Assembly: GCF_963169125.1 (NCBI RefSeq)
Contig: NC_084797.1
Location: 99,659,868-99,723,867 of the forward strand
DNA length: 64,000 bases
DNA from: Humulus lupulus
Lineage: Eukaryota; Streptophyta; Magnoliopsida; Rosales; Cannabaceae
Direction: 5' to 3'
Shown piece by piece: positions 35,898 through 46,911 of the stretch. Under the pieces are notes generated by a model. The model saw only the letters and a program-made list of their open reading frames with translations, was not told the origin of the DNA and ran no database searches. Numbering within the stretch: position 1 is the first letter of the stretch; the number at the start of each line of letters is the position of its first letter. Position numbers and translations under genes: made by a program.

Positions 35898-36871
35898 TGA
35901 TAGTTACTGTGGATTATGGTTCAAGCCGGGACTTAGTTAAACACTCGTAGCAACACTTGATTTTATAAGTTTAACCTATAGTTTAAGAATATTAATTATA
36001 ACATAAGGTTTGATTAATATAGCTGATTATAAAGATGTCATTTATTATACTATAAGGTTTAGATAGATTAATAAGATCATGACACTTGTCGTGTGCATGT
36101 TTATTTAAGGATTTAATTATAGTTTAAATAAAAGAAAGTTCAAGAAAGCTCTAGAATCTTCCAAGACCATTAAGAGCATGACATTTGTCACAATCTTGTT
36201 TATTTGAGGATTTAAGCATTTTAAGTGGATAATTCAAAAATAGAAGTTTCTAGAAGCTCTAGACTCTTCCAGAACTTGCTGGAATCTCGTATTACTCAGT
36301 CAAACCTGATTAATCAATTCAAATTATGCTGAAAAAGTGCAATTACGTGATTAATATATTCATGTATGTCGATATATCGCAGCATAGGGGCCGATATATC
36401 GCCACACGGGAGATATGAAAAACACGTCGACGTTGCACGAACGATCGAACCAGCCTCGGGAATACTGGGAGAGGTGATATATCACCTATAGGGGGCAATA
36501 TATCGGCCCCACCTATGAATTTTTGAAATCTCAGTTTTTCAATTTTAAAAATAGCTTTAACCTCTTGACCAGCCTCTGAACATTTTGACCGAGTCTTCAG
36601 CACCTGTTGAACGAATTCAAATATTATTCAATTAATACTCGTTATTTTTATTCAAGCTAAAAGGAGATAGTTCACTCCTTGAACTCTATAAATAGGACCT
36701 AGTACCCAGCCATTTTTCTCATTCTTCAAGCTATGTTCAGAGCCTTCAAGCTGCTAGGGTTACTATAGAGTGATAAACACTTGGGTTGGGATAAAAGCTT
36801 TATCATCTTAAGCTTTATAAACACTTGGGAAGTGAGTTTTATAGTGTGTTTTCAATATCAAGGTGTAGTTC
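35615..36871 (+). repeat. 5' LTR part of the chromovirus
   Basis: Starts tgtagagtccc. Nearly identical to the 3' LTR for about 1 kb (caaacctgattaatcaattc, gatcgaaccagcctcgggaa, ctataaataggacctagtac as TATA region near 36688) but stops after ggtgtagttc, where a second LTR copy begins. An about 200-bp block (tatgatagttactgtggatt to ttaagaatatta) is duplicated inside it at 35691 and 35897, with trinucleotide runs between. Confidence 0.8.
35647..35897. repeat. (AGT)n trinucleotide microsatellites
   Basis: A pure run at about 35649-35691 and a longer interrupted run with ggt, agc and agt variants at about 35788-35897, inside the chromovirus LTR. The 3' LTR has only a short agtagtagtag at about 47499, so the run has expanded here or shrunk there. 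Confidence 0.9.
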
Positions 36872-38312
36872 TGTAGAGTCCAAGAACTTTACTTAGCTAG
36901 TTAGATAGTAGTAGTAATAGTAATAGCTAGTGATAGTTGTAGTGTTTTTATGACTGTGGATTTTGGTTCAAACCGAGATTTAGTTGGACACTCATAGTAA
37001 CACTTGTAGATTTTCTAAGTTTAACCTATAGTTTAAGAATACTAATTATAACCTAAGGTTTTATTAATATGACTGGTTATGAAGGTGATATTTATTATAC
37101 TATAAGGTTTAGATAGACCCAATAAGAGATTAACACTTGTCTTGTGTATGTTTAATGAGAATTAAGTATTTTTGAGGAATAAGTTTATTAAGAATAATAT
37201 TTGAAATCCTAGAGTTTGCTAGCAGCTTTGAAATCGTTAAAGGACTTAGTCAAGGCTGTTTACTCAATTCAAATTAGGCTGAAAAAGTGTAATTACGTGT
37301 ATAATATTTCAGTGTATCGCAGCTCTAGGGGGCGATATATCGCCATACGGGGATACGAAAAACATGTAGCTTCGCACGACCACCTTGACGAGCCTCAGGA
37401 GCATCAGTACAGGCGATATATCGCCTAGCATGGGCGATATATCGACTGTGGTGCATAGTTTTTGAATGATTTTGAAACCGAGCTCATTTTAATCCTTAAC
37501 CTCTTAATAAGTCCAGAATCTTTCTGACCGAGTCTTCAGCATCTGCTGAACAATTATTCAAATGTTTTTCAATTAAAAAGCTATTATTTTTTTCAAGCTA
37601 AATAAAGATCTTTTCATTCTTGAACTCTATAAATAGGACCTAGTACCCAACCATTTCTTCATTCATCAAGCTGAGTTCAGAGCCTACAAGTTGTTAGGAT
37701 TACTTTAGAGTGTTAAACACTTGGGTTGGGGTTATAAGCTTAATAAACACTTGGGAAGTAAGGTTTATAGTATATTTCGGTTCGAGGTGTAGTTCGGTCA
37801 TAGAAGTATTCAAGGTATTCCTAATTCTAGTTCAATTCTGTATTGTTTAAGTTCTTATAGTTTTTCTACTCAAATCCTAACTCGTATTCTCTATTCTTGG
37901 TTAGGCATCTAAGTTCTTTGAACTTGAGGTTCTTGATTGGTAAGTATCTTTCTCAAAAGGTTTAGTTCATTTTTTTCATCTTCTTCTTTTAGAAATACTC
38001 ACCTTCTCATTCTGGTATTTAGGAGTGTTCCAAAATCCCGACTTTGTTCTCATCATCCCAGTATATACTGTAAGGAAAATAGGATAGTTTTATATGCTTA
38101 TGTGTTATGTTGATATGTTATGATAAGTTATGATAAGTTATGCTATAATATGTTATGTTTTCTTATGTTTCATGGTTATGATTTACCCTACCTCAGATAT
38201 TAGACAGGGGACGTAGATGGGTTATCATAAACCTACCATGTGATCTAACCTACCTCAGATATTAGAAAGGTGACGTAGATGGGTTATCATAAACCTACCA
38301 TGCGCTAAGTAA
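36872..38312 (+). repeat. Second, diverged chromovirus LTR copy
   Basis: Starts tgtagagtccaagaac and follows the same order as the first LTR (TATA region ctataaataggacctag near 37627, ggtgtagttcgg near 37790, and the ggaaaataggatag block near 38073) but with clear sequence differences, including in the ATATAT palindromes. From about 38190 it has a short direct repeat (cctacctcagatattagaca...cataaacctaccatg twice), then breaks into pol at about 38313. The normal LTR end, PBS, gag and RT are missing. Confidence 0.7.
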
Positions 38313-38878
38313 GAAGAGTTATGGAAGTATAGCAACACTAGCCGAAATAGAAAAGCTGCTACAGCAGGAGCTGATCAGTGCCGGAATAGAAGTAGTCATC
38401 GGTAAGCTGGCTAACTTATCTATCCAGTCAAGTCTGTTAGAAAAAATACGGATTGGACAAGGGCATGATGACACATTAGTAGCACATATGGATGCAGTTA
38501 GAGAAGGTAAGGCCACAGATTTCTCGATATCAGGGCAGGGGTTATTGAGATATAAGGATCGGGTATGCGTGCCGAATGATCAAGGGATTAAGATGAAGAT
38601 CTTAGAAGAAGCGCACAGTACCCCATACTCAGTTCACCCAGGGTCGACCAAGATGACTCACGACATTAAGGCAATATATTGGTGGCCAGGAATGAAGAAG
38701 AATATAGCGGAATTTGTGGCTCAATGTTTAGTATGACAGCAAGTGAAAGCAGAACATCAGCGGCCTGCAAGCTTATTGCAACCACTTAGCATTCCAGAAT
38801 GGAAATGGGATGATATAGCCATGGATTTCGTGACGGGTTTGCCTCGAACAAGTAAGCAGCATGATTCGGCTTGGGTAG
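38313..38878 (+). pseudogene. Chromovirus RNase H end and integrase zinc finger
   Basis: Encodes the tail of RNase H and the start of integrase: GLLRYKDRVCVPND, then the HHCC region HSTPYSVHPGSTKMTHDIKA, YWWPGMKKNIAEFVAQCLV. The second Cys codon of the finger reads TGA (after QCLV). Then [20 protein letters not shown] with the first catalytic Asp (AMDFVTGLP). It stops at the insertion site within DSAWVV, which continues at 40483 as VIDRLTKSAHFLPVKT. Confidence 0.85.
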
Positions 38879-40477
38879 TGTGGACGCTCAATATTCCACG
38901 CCCATAAAAGAACCAAGACATGCGCTAAGGTCCCTTAAAGGCCTAAATGCATGCGTGAGCCACGAGACACTCGAGCCTCAACCCTCTCACAACGGCCTTG
39001 CATGCTTAGGACTGTGCCCTGCGAGATGATCTCGCGTGCCCAGGCTCGCGCCCCAGCGCCGTGGCCTCACGCCCCAGCAGGCCCTCGGCCTCGCGCAGCC
39101 ACGCCAGCGGCACCAGGTGGCCTCGTGCCCCAGCAAGCCCTCAGCCTCGCGCAGCCACGCCCGCGGCACCAGGTGGCCTCGCGCCCCAGCAGGCCCTCCG
39201 CCTCACGCAGCCACGCCCGCAGCACCAGGTGGCCTCGTGCCCCAGCAGGCCCTCGGCCTCACGCAGCCACGCCCGCGGCACCAGGTGGCCTCGCGCTCCA
39301 GCAGGCCCTCAGCCTCGCGCAGCCACGCCCGCGGCACCAGGTGGCCTCGCGCTCCAACAGGCCCTCGGCTTCGCGCAGCCACGCCTGCGGCACCAGGTGG
39401 CCTCGCGCCCCAGCAGGCCCTCGGCCTCGCGCAGCCACGCCCGTGGCACCAGGTGGCCTCGTGCCCCAGCAGGCCCTCGGCCTCGCGCAGTCACTCCCGC
39501 AGCACCAGGTGGCCTCGCGCCCCAACAGGCCCTCGGCCTCGCGCAGCCACGCCCGTGGCACCAGGTGGCCTCGCACCCCAGCAGGCCCTCGGCCTCGCGC
39601 AGCCATGCCCGCGACACCAGGTGGCCTCGCGCCCCAGCAGGCCCTCGGCCTCGCGCATCCACGCCCAAACCACCAGGTGGCCACGCGAATGAGGCCACGT
39701 GTCAAAGGAGCATCGCTACCAAGGGGCTCCCGAGGAAGTCATCTCACCTCGCACCCATCTGTCAAGGCCCCATGCCTATCACTTATGCACGCAGGTGACC
39801 TCGGGGTGCTTCAGGCATCTCGTGTCAAGGACCCAAGAGCCTCGCCTCACGCCACCACCTTTACGCGCGCCAAGTGTCTTGTTCCCTATACCTTGGGACC
39901 CCAATGCTTAGGGGCCCGGGTATGAGTTGAACGGAACGTACCTGTACGATCTCATACTGGGTATGGCCCTTAAGACCTTGTATGTCGAAATACGGACACC
40001 CGTACCAGTGGGGGAGTGGGAATGCAGGGATAGGAGTTATGGCCCATACGTCTACGGCCAGGAGTCAGAGTCGACACCACTACCACCTGCACCACTACGT
40101 CTGCCACCACTCCTCTGACCTGAGTACGGACAAGTAGTGGAGACATCTTCCTGACGCTTGCCCCTGTACTGGATGCACGACCACAACCTCTGGAACCACA
40201 ATCTTGACAATGTACTTATGTACAACTTGGTCTCCTGGACCACCATGTAACCAGGGCCATTAGAGCCTACTATAAAATGAACTGTAACTCCACCTGAAAG
40301 GGGGTTGGAAAATTTACAGTAGCAAGTGCTTGAGAGTGAATGAAAGATTGATTTCTCCATTGTTGTTCTGTCATTGTTCTTGAGTTATTACTTAAATCTC
40401 TACAGCTTTTTCATTGACCATCTTTACTTGATAATTTTTTCCAACTCAACTTAGTTGACAAGTTCTCACCGTCAACA
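38879..40477 (+). mobile_element. 1.6 kb solo LTR, family G, TSD ggtag
   Basis: Ends tgtggacgctc and caccgtcaaca; TSD ggtag at 38874-38878 and 40478-40482; the integrase frame joins across it. Same family as 33810-35296 (inverted). A TATA-like ctataaaatga lies near 40272, so transcription is plus-strand. No internal region, PBS or PPT. The long open frames over the GC-rich array are not genes. Confidence 0.88.
39071..39686. repeat. 56-bp GC-rich tandem array, eleven units
   Basis: Units start at 39071, 39127, 39183 and every 56 bp to 39631. Each holds gccccagcaggccctcggcc, a cgcgcagccacgcccg block and caccaggtggcctcgc. Since 56 is not a multiple of 3, each frame cycles through three phases and repeats every 168 bp (56 codons); the unit has no stop in most phases on either strand, giving open frames of up to 324 codons in several frames at once. 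Confidence 0.95.
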
Positions 40478-40923
40478 GGTAGTAATAGATAGACTAACCA
40501 AGTCAGCTCATTTCCTGCCTGTCAAGACTACGTACACTGCAGATCAGTACGCAGATGTTTATGTCCAAGAAATAGTACGACTGCATGGGATCCCTAAGAC
40601 TATAGTGTTCGATAGATGATTGGTGTTCACATCGAGATTTTGGGGAAGTTTGCAGCAAGCCATGGGTACCAAGTTAAGTCTTAGTACGAGATTTTATCCT
40701 CAAACAGACGGTCAGTCTGAGCGTACCATACAGATTTTAGAAGATATGTTGCGCACTTGTGTACTTGATTTCAGAGGATCATGGAGTAAGTATTTGCCGC
40801 TGATATAATTCTCCTACAACAATAGCCACTAGTCAACGATCGGGATGGCGCCTTATGAGTTACTTTATGGAAGAAGGTGTCGATTGCCATTACATTGGGA
40901 CGAGGTAGGAGAAAGGCAACTTC
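40478..40923 (+). pseudogene. Chromovirus integrase core
   Basis: Continues from 38878 in frame: VIDRLTKSAHFLPVKTTYTA, GIPKTIVFDR, then a stop where DARFTSRFW-type sequence is usual (R*LVFTSRFWG), STRFYPQTDGQSERTIQ with the catalytic Glu, LPLI followed by another stop, MAPYELLYGRRCRLPLHWDE. It breaks at ERQL where the copia element entered and resumes at 46912 with LGPEAVRKAQEA. Confidence 0.88.
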
Positions 40924-42011
40924 TGTTATATTATTTTATAATATAATGTTTTAGATTAAATAAATGTGACAAAGAGTGTCACATATTGTAACAGAGTTAC
41001 AATATTTAGATATATGAGATATATCCAAATAATGTAACATATTTGGTGTTACAAATTTGTAACTTCCATTTATTACCCTTTATTGTGTAAATTTTTTGTT
41101 ACACAATATTGAGATGAATTTCATAAAGTCATATGTGATATGGCTGTTAGAGATATGATTTTAACCCCAATAATGTGTTTTGGGAGTTACAAAATCATTT
41201 GGGAGGGTTTGGAACCATTTGGAAAAACAACACATTAGTGCTGAAATTGGTCAGTGGCCGCGGCCTGTGGGACAGAGGCTAGTGGCCGCGACCACAGACC
41301 AAAAACTGACCATTTTTTTAGTTTTTTCAATCTTTGTTGAACGGCTCAAAAAACCCAAATAACTCTCAAATCTCATTTTTAATTCCATATTAATCCAATT
41401 AAACATTGGTAACACCAATGGGGGTTGGTGGAATTTGAAATTCAAAGGGTGTCTCTAAACTCTATAAATAGGAGCTTATAGCTCACTTGTAAGACACAAC
41501 ATTTCTATCCATTAGAGCACTTGGCTAGAAACACCTTGAGGCTTGATAATTCCATAAAGCATTTCCAATATCTGAGAGAGATCCCTTAGTGCTTGAGTTA
41601 GGGGGAAATAAGCTTTTGGACAAAGGTTTTAAACCTTGTTCAAGTTGGTGATCCCCAACACTCTTCACATAGGTTGTGTAAGTGAGAGTTTTCTTTGTTT
41701 TGTTCTTACAATTTTCTCTATTGCTTTTCTTCTCATTCCTCTTGTTTTATTTACTTATAATTTTGTTTAGAGTTGTAATCATCTTTTCTTTTGTTCCAAA
41801 CACTTTTACTTTATTTGTAATATTTTGCTTAGAGTTGTATTTTTCACTATTCCATTCTTCTTATCTTCTTCTTCTTCTATTTTATTTATTTGTACTTTCA
41901 GTTATAGAGTTGTAACCTTATTTAATCAATCTATATTTATTTGTAATATTATTGCATAGAGTTGTAATATTCTTACCCATATCCATTGAGGCAATATATA
42001 TTTTCCTAACA
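40924..42011 (+). repeat. 5' LTR of the copia element at 40924
   Basis: 1,088 bp, tgttatattatt to ttcctaaca. Very similar to the 3' LTR; it lacks about 35 bp that the 3' LTR has in the GC-rich spot near 46120-46160 (cgcgaccactgaatg). The LTR ends only 27 bp before the probable gag start codon at 42039. Confidence 0.92.
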
Positions 42012-42038
42012 TTCAAAAGCTTATCCCTTTTTGTTTCA

Positions 42039-43532
42039 ATGGAAGGGGAGACAATCAAGATCATCAACCAAGACCTAGTGAGATTGGATAGGTTTGATGG
42101 ATCCAATTTTACTAGGTGGCAAGACAAGGTGAGGTTTCTTTTAACCACTCTCAAAATCACCTACATCCTTGAGTCTTCCCTGGCACCTCTAGCCGAGCCA
42201 TCCGACAAAGACACTCTCGAGGAGGTGGAGAAGAGAAGGAAGAGGGAGGAGGACAATCTCCTTTGTAGGGGTCATATCCTCAATGCCCTATCCGATAGGC
42301 TCTATGACCTCTACACCGAGACCAAATTGGCCAAGGAGATATGGGATGCACTTGAGAAAAAGTTTAAGGCGGAAGAGGAAGGTACCAAAAAGTTTTTGAT
42401 ATCTCAATACTTTGATTTCAAAGTTTTTGGTGATAAACCTATTCTTCCTCAAATCCATGAATGGCAAATAATTTTTAACAAATTGAAAGTGTTAAAGATT
42501 GAGCTTCCAGAGGCCTTTCAAGTTGGTGCTATAGTGGCTAAATTACCACCAACTTGGAAGAGCTATAGGAAAAGAATCCTTCATAAAAATGAGGAATATT
42601 CTTTGGAGGAAATCCAAAAACATATTCGAATCGAAGAGGAATTGATATGTAGAGATAAACTTGTGGAGGGGTCTAATGGAGAGACTTCCAAAGAAAATGC
42701 GGTGTCACAACCAAAACATTCCAAAAACAAAGGGAAAAAGGGTAATGAGAAACCTTTGGGTCCAAAAACCAACCCAAACAAGTTTAAGGGCGAGAAAGGC
42801 CCTTGCTTTGTGTGTGGGAAAAATGGTCACTATGCTAGAGAGTGTAGGCATAGAAAAGACCAACAAGGACCTAAGGTGAACGCAACTCAAGAGGAAAACA
42901 TAGTTGCTACCCTTAGTGAGGTGAATGCGGTCCAAGGCAAGGTGAAAGGATGGTGGTATGATACATCTGCCACCTTCCATGTCACCTATGACAAATCATT
43001 GTTCAAGACCTTTGAAGAGTCAAAGGGCAACCATGAGATACAAATGGGCAATGAGGGCAAATCCAAGGTACTTGGCAAAGGTACCATTGAAGTCTTTTTC
43101 ACCTCTGGCAAGAAAGTTACATTAGTGAATGTACTTTATGTTCCCGAAATGAGTAGACACTTAGTAAGTGGTGATTTGCTTGGCAAGCCCGACATTAAAG
43201 CCATTTTTGAGTCTGGTAAACTTATACTTACCAAATCAAATGTATTATTGGGAAAATGGTACTCTTGTGAGGGAATGTTTAAATTGTGCACCAATGATGT
43301 AACTTTCAATGTTATCAATAAAAATGATAATTCCGCCTATATTGTTGAGTATGATTCTTTATTTTTGTGGCATCTTAGACTATCGCATATAGTTTTTTCT
43401 ACCATGAAAAAAGTAGTAAAATGTGGTATGATTGCATGCAATATTAAAAACTATGGTAAATGTGAAACATGTGTTAAGGCAAAAATGATTAAGAAACAAT
43501 TTCCTAGTGTAGAAGTTCATCTAATTTACTAG
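42039..43532 (+). pseudogene. Copia gag-protease with pre-integrase domain, ends by frameshift
   Basis: The start is taken at 42039 (MEGETIKIINQDLVRLDRF); the frame is open further upstream but only inside the LTR. Gag forms the particle (RFDGSNFTRWQDKVRFLL, AKEIWDALEKKF, LPPTWKSYRKRI). A CCHC knuckle CFVCGKNGHYAREC follows. The protease has WWYDTSATFHVT, with DTSA where DSGA or DTGA is usual. The pre-integrase zinc region is LFLWHLRLSH...YGKCETCVKAK. The frame shifts near 43515, after KKQFPSVE, and ends EVHLIY*; the next frame continues with SNLLDLIHSDL. Confidence 0.9.
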
Positions 43533-44536
43533 ATTTAATCCATAGTGATCTTTGTGAATTAAATGGTGTTTTAACTAGAGGTGGTAAAAGGTATTTTCTT
43601 ACTTTTATAGATGATTTTAGTAGATATACCTATGTGTTTCTTTTAAAGCATAAAGATGAAACTTTTGATGCTTTTAAATTGTATAAATTAGAAGTTGAAA
43701 ATCAACTAAATAAAAAGATTAAGGTGCTAAGAAGTGATAGAGGAGGAGAGTACTTCTCTAATGAATTCAATACATTTTGTGAAGAAAATGGTATAATTCA
43801 TGAGTGCACTACACCTTATACACCACAACACAATGGTGTTGCCGAAAGGAAAAATAGGACTTATCTAGAGATGATAAATTCTATGTTGGTGTTTTCTAAG
43901 TTGAACTTCAACTTATGGGGTGAAGCGCTTTTAACCGCTTGTCACATTCTTAATCGAATACCGATGAAGAAAAATGAGATATCTCCATATGAGTTATGGA
44001 AAGGAAGAAAACCCAACATAGGGTACTTCAAAGTGTGGGGGTGTCTTGCATATTGCAAGAAAAATGAACCTAATAGAACAAAGTTAGGTTCAAGAGCCAT
44101 AAAGTGTGATTTTGTTGGTTATGCCAACAATAGTAAAGCTTATAGGCTATTAGACTTAGAGTCTAATATTGTGATTGAATCTAGAGAAGTTGAATTTTTT
44201 GAGAATATGTTATGTGACAACAATTATCAAGCTTCAACATCTCTAAAGGAGAATTTGTTATATGAGAACAATTCTCAAGCTTCTACATCCAAAGTTGATT
44301 CTCAAGAGGAGAATTCTCAAAAGGAGGCAAAGCAACCCTTTGAACCTAGAAGAAGTCAAAGGCTTAAAGATCATAAAAGTCTAGTAGTGGATGAGATAGA
44401 TTCTCAACGAATTTCATTCTACATGGTAGAAGGAAATAGAGAGGAAGTCATTAGGAAAATTCCTATTGTACTTCTCGTTGAGGATGATCCTAAAACTTAT
44501 AGAGAAACTATGCAATCGAGAGATAGTGCATTTTAG
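43516..44536 (+). pseudogene. Copia integrase core and linker
   Basis: Continues the polyprotein after the frameshift: LIHSDLCELNG (first Asp), FLTFIDDFSRYTYVF, VLRSDRGGEYFSNEF (second Asp), TPYTPQHNGVAERKNRT (Glu), LNRIPMKKNEISPYELW, KVWGCLAYCKK, then a variable Glu/Ser-rich linker and EPRRSQRLKDHK. A TAG at 44534-44536 (SAF*KEAIND) replaces the usual Trp codon TGG. Confidence 0.9.
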
Positions 44537-45805
44537 AAAGAAGCCATCAATGATGAGATGGATTCCATTCTTTCCAATAACACTTAGGAATTGGTAGACC
44601 TCCCACCGGGGTCTAAGCCAATTGGGTGTAAGTGGGTATTTAGGAGAAAATACCACACTGACGGCACTATCCAAACCTTTAAAGCTAGATTAGTAGCTAA
44701 ATGGTTTAGGCAAAAAGAGGGTATCGATTATTTCGATACCTATGCGCCTGTTGCAAGAACAACTTCTATAAGAATTTTGTTCGCTTTAGCTTCTATACAC
44801 AACTTTTATGTTCATCAAATGGATGTCAAAACGGCATTCCTTAATGGTGACCTCAATGAGGAGGTCTATATGGAACAACCTAAAGGGTTTGTCCTACCAA
44901 AATATGAACATAAAGTTTGTAGACTTGTAAAATCCTTGTATGGATTGAAACAAGCTCCTAAGCAATGGCATGAGAAATTTGATCAAGCCATCATGTCTAA
45001 TGGGTTTAGACATAACAATGGAGACAAGTGTTTGTATTCCAAAACTTGTAAGGGATATGTGATCATTGTTTGCTTATATGTGGATGACATGCTTATTCTA
45101 AGTAATTGCATGAAAGGGATTGAAGAAACGAAGAGGTTTCTATCATCAACCTTCAAAATGAAAGATCTTGGAGAAGTTGATACCATACTCGGTATCAAAG
45201 TAAAGAAACATAGTGGGGGTTTTGCGTTAGGGCAAGCCCACTATGTTGAGAAAGTATTGAACAAATTTAACCATCTCAAGGTTAAAGATGCCAATACTCC
45301 ATTCGATCATAGTGTAAAATTAGAGAAGAATGAAGGAAGAGCGGTGGCTCAATTGGAGTACGCTAGTGCTATAGGGAGTCTAATGTACGATGCCCAGTGT
45401 ACTAGACCTGATATAGCATTTGCGGTAAGTAAACTTAGTAGGTTTATAAGTAATCCAAGTGTGGATCACTGGAAGGCAATTGGAAGAGTCCTAGGTTATC
45501 TCAAGAAAACCAAAGGACTAAGCCTTCACTACTCCAAATTTCATTCGATATTAGAAGGATATACAGATGCAAGTTGGATATCCAATCTTGGGGACAACTT
45601 GTCCACAACTGGTTGGGTATTTACATTTGGTGGAGGTGCAATTTCTTGGGGTTCCAAGAAACAAACCTGTATATCTCATTCCACTATGGAAGCAGAGTTC
45701 ATAGCTCTAGCTGCTACCGGCAAAGAGGCCAAATGGTTAAGGGATCTGTTGATAGAGATTCCCCTAATCAGAGAAAATGTAATATTATATTATATTATAA
45801 TATAA
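44537..45805 (+). pseudogene. Copia reverse transcriptase and truncated RNase H
   Basis: After a second TAG at 44585-44587 ([11 protein letters not shown], again Trp to stop), the RT domain is intact: [64 protein letters not shown], and the catalytic LYVDDMLI at 45074-45094. RNase H follows with YTDASWISN and [20 protein letters not shown], but its last motif and the polypurine tract are missing: the 3' LTR starts right after LIRE, and the frame runs to a stop at 45803-45805 inside it. Confidence 0.9.
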
Positions 45806-46906
45806 TGTTTTAGATTAAATAAATGTGACAAAAAATGTCACATATTGTAACATATAATAGAGAGTTACAATATTTAGATATATGAGATATATCCAAATAA
45901 TGTAACATACTTGGTGTTACAAATTTGTAACTTCCATATATTACCCTTTATTGTGTAAATTTGTTGTTACACAATATTGAGATGAATTTCATAAAGTCAT
46001 ATGTGATATGGCTGTTAGAGATATGATTTTAACCCCAATAATGTGTTTTGGGAGTTACAAAATCATTTGGGAGGGTTTGGAACCGTTTGGAAAAACAGCA
46101 CATTTTTAAGTGCTGAAATTGGTCAGTGGGCGCGACCACTGAATGTTGGTGGCCACGACCTGTGGGACAGAGGCTAGTGGCCGCGGCCACAGGCCAAAAA
46201 CTGACCATTTTTTTAGTTTTTTCAATCTTTGTTGAACGGCTCAAAAAACCCCAATAACTCTCAAATCTCATTTTTAATTCCATATTAAACCAATTAAACA
46301 TTGGTAACAGCCATAGGGGTTGGTGGAATTTGAAATTCAAAGGGTGTCTCTAAACTCTATAAATAGGAGCCTATGGCTCACTTGTAAGACACAACATTTC
46401 TATCCATTAGAGCACTTGGCTAGAAACACCTTGAGGCTTGATAATTCCATAAAGCATTTCCAATATCCGAGAGAGATCCCTTAGTGCTTGAGTTAGGGGG
46501 AAATAAGCTTTTGGACAAAGGTTTTAAACCTTGTTCAAGTTGGTGATCCCCAACACTCTTCACTTATGTTGTGTAAGTGAGAGTTTTCTTTGTTTTGTTC
46601 TTACAATTTTCTCTATTGCTTTTCTTCTCATTCCTCTTATTTTATTTACTTGTAATTTTGTTTAGAGTTGTAATCATCTTTTCTTTTGTTCTAAACACTT
46701 TTACTTTATTTGTAATCTTTTGCTTAGAGTTGTATTTTTCACTATTCCATTCTTCTTCTCTTCTTCTTCTTCTATTTTGTTTATTTGTACTTTCAGTTAT
46801 AGAGTTGTAACCTTATTTAATCAATCTATATTTATTTGTAATATTATTGCATAGAGTTGTAATATTATTACCCATATCCATTTAGGCAATATATATTTTC
46901 CTAACA
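45778..46906 (+). repeat. 3' LTR of the copia element at 40924
   Basis: 1,129 bp, tgtaatattata to ttcctaaca, followed by TSD acttc. The run before it (cagagaaaa) is only a short purine stretch, not a clear polypurine tract. Confidence 0.92.
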
Positions 46907-46911
46907 ACTTC

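Larger units (their letters stand above)
40924..46906 (+). mobile_element. Ty1/copia element with two LTRs, TSD acttc
   Basis: LTRs at 40924-42011 (1,088 bp) and 45778-46906 (1,129 bp); TSD acttc at 40919-40923 and 46907-46911. Both LTRs begin tgt(t/a)atatta-type sequence and end ttttcctaaca, with a TATA box ctataaatagg near 41461 and 46357. Order is gag, protease, integrase, RT, RNase H, so it is copia. One frameshift and two TAG stops break the polyprotein. There is no recognisable PBS after the 5' LTR, and RNase H is cut off by the 3' LTR. Confidence 0.93.

Noticed and set aside
38951..39925. Long open frames of up to 324 codons over the GC-rich region
   Set aside because: They run through a 56-bp tandem array in an LTR, are open in several frames on both strands at once, and encode only repeated Pro/Arg/Ala/Ser phrases. 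This is an effect of the repeat period and base composition.
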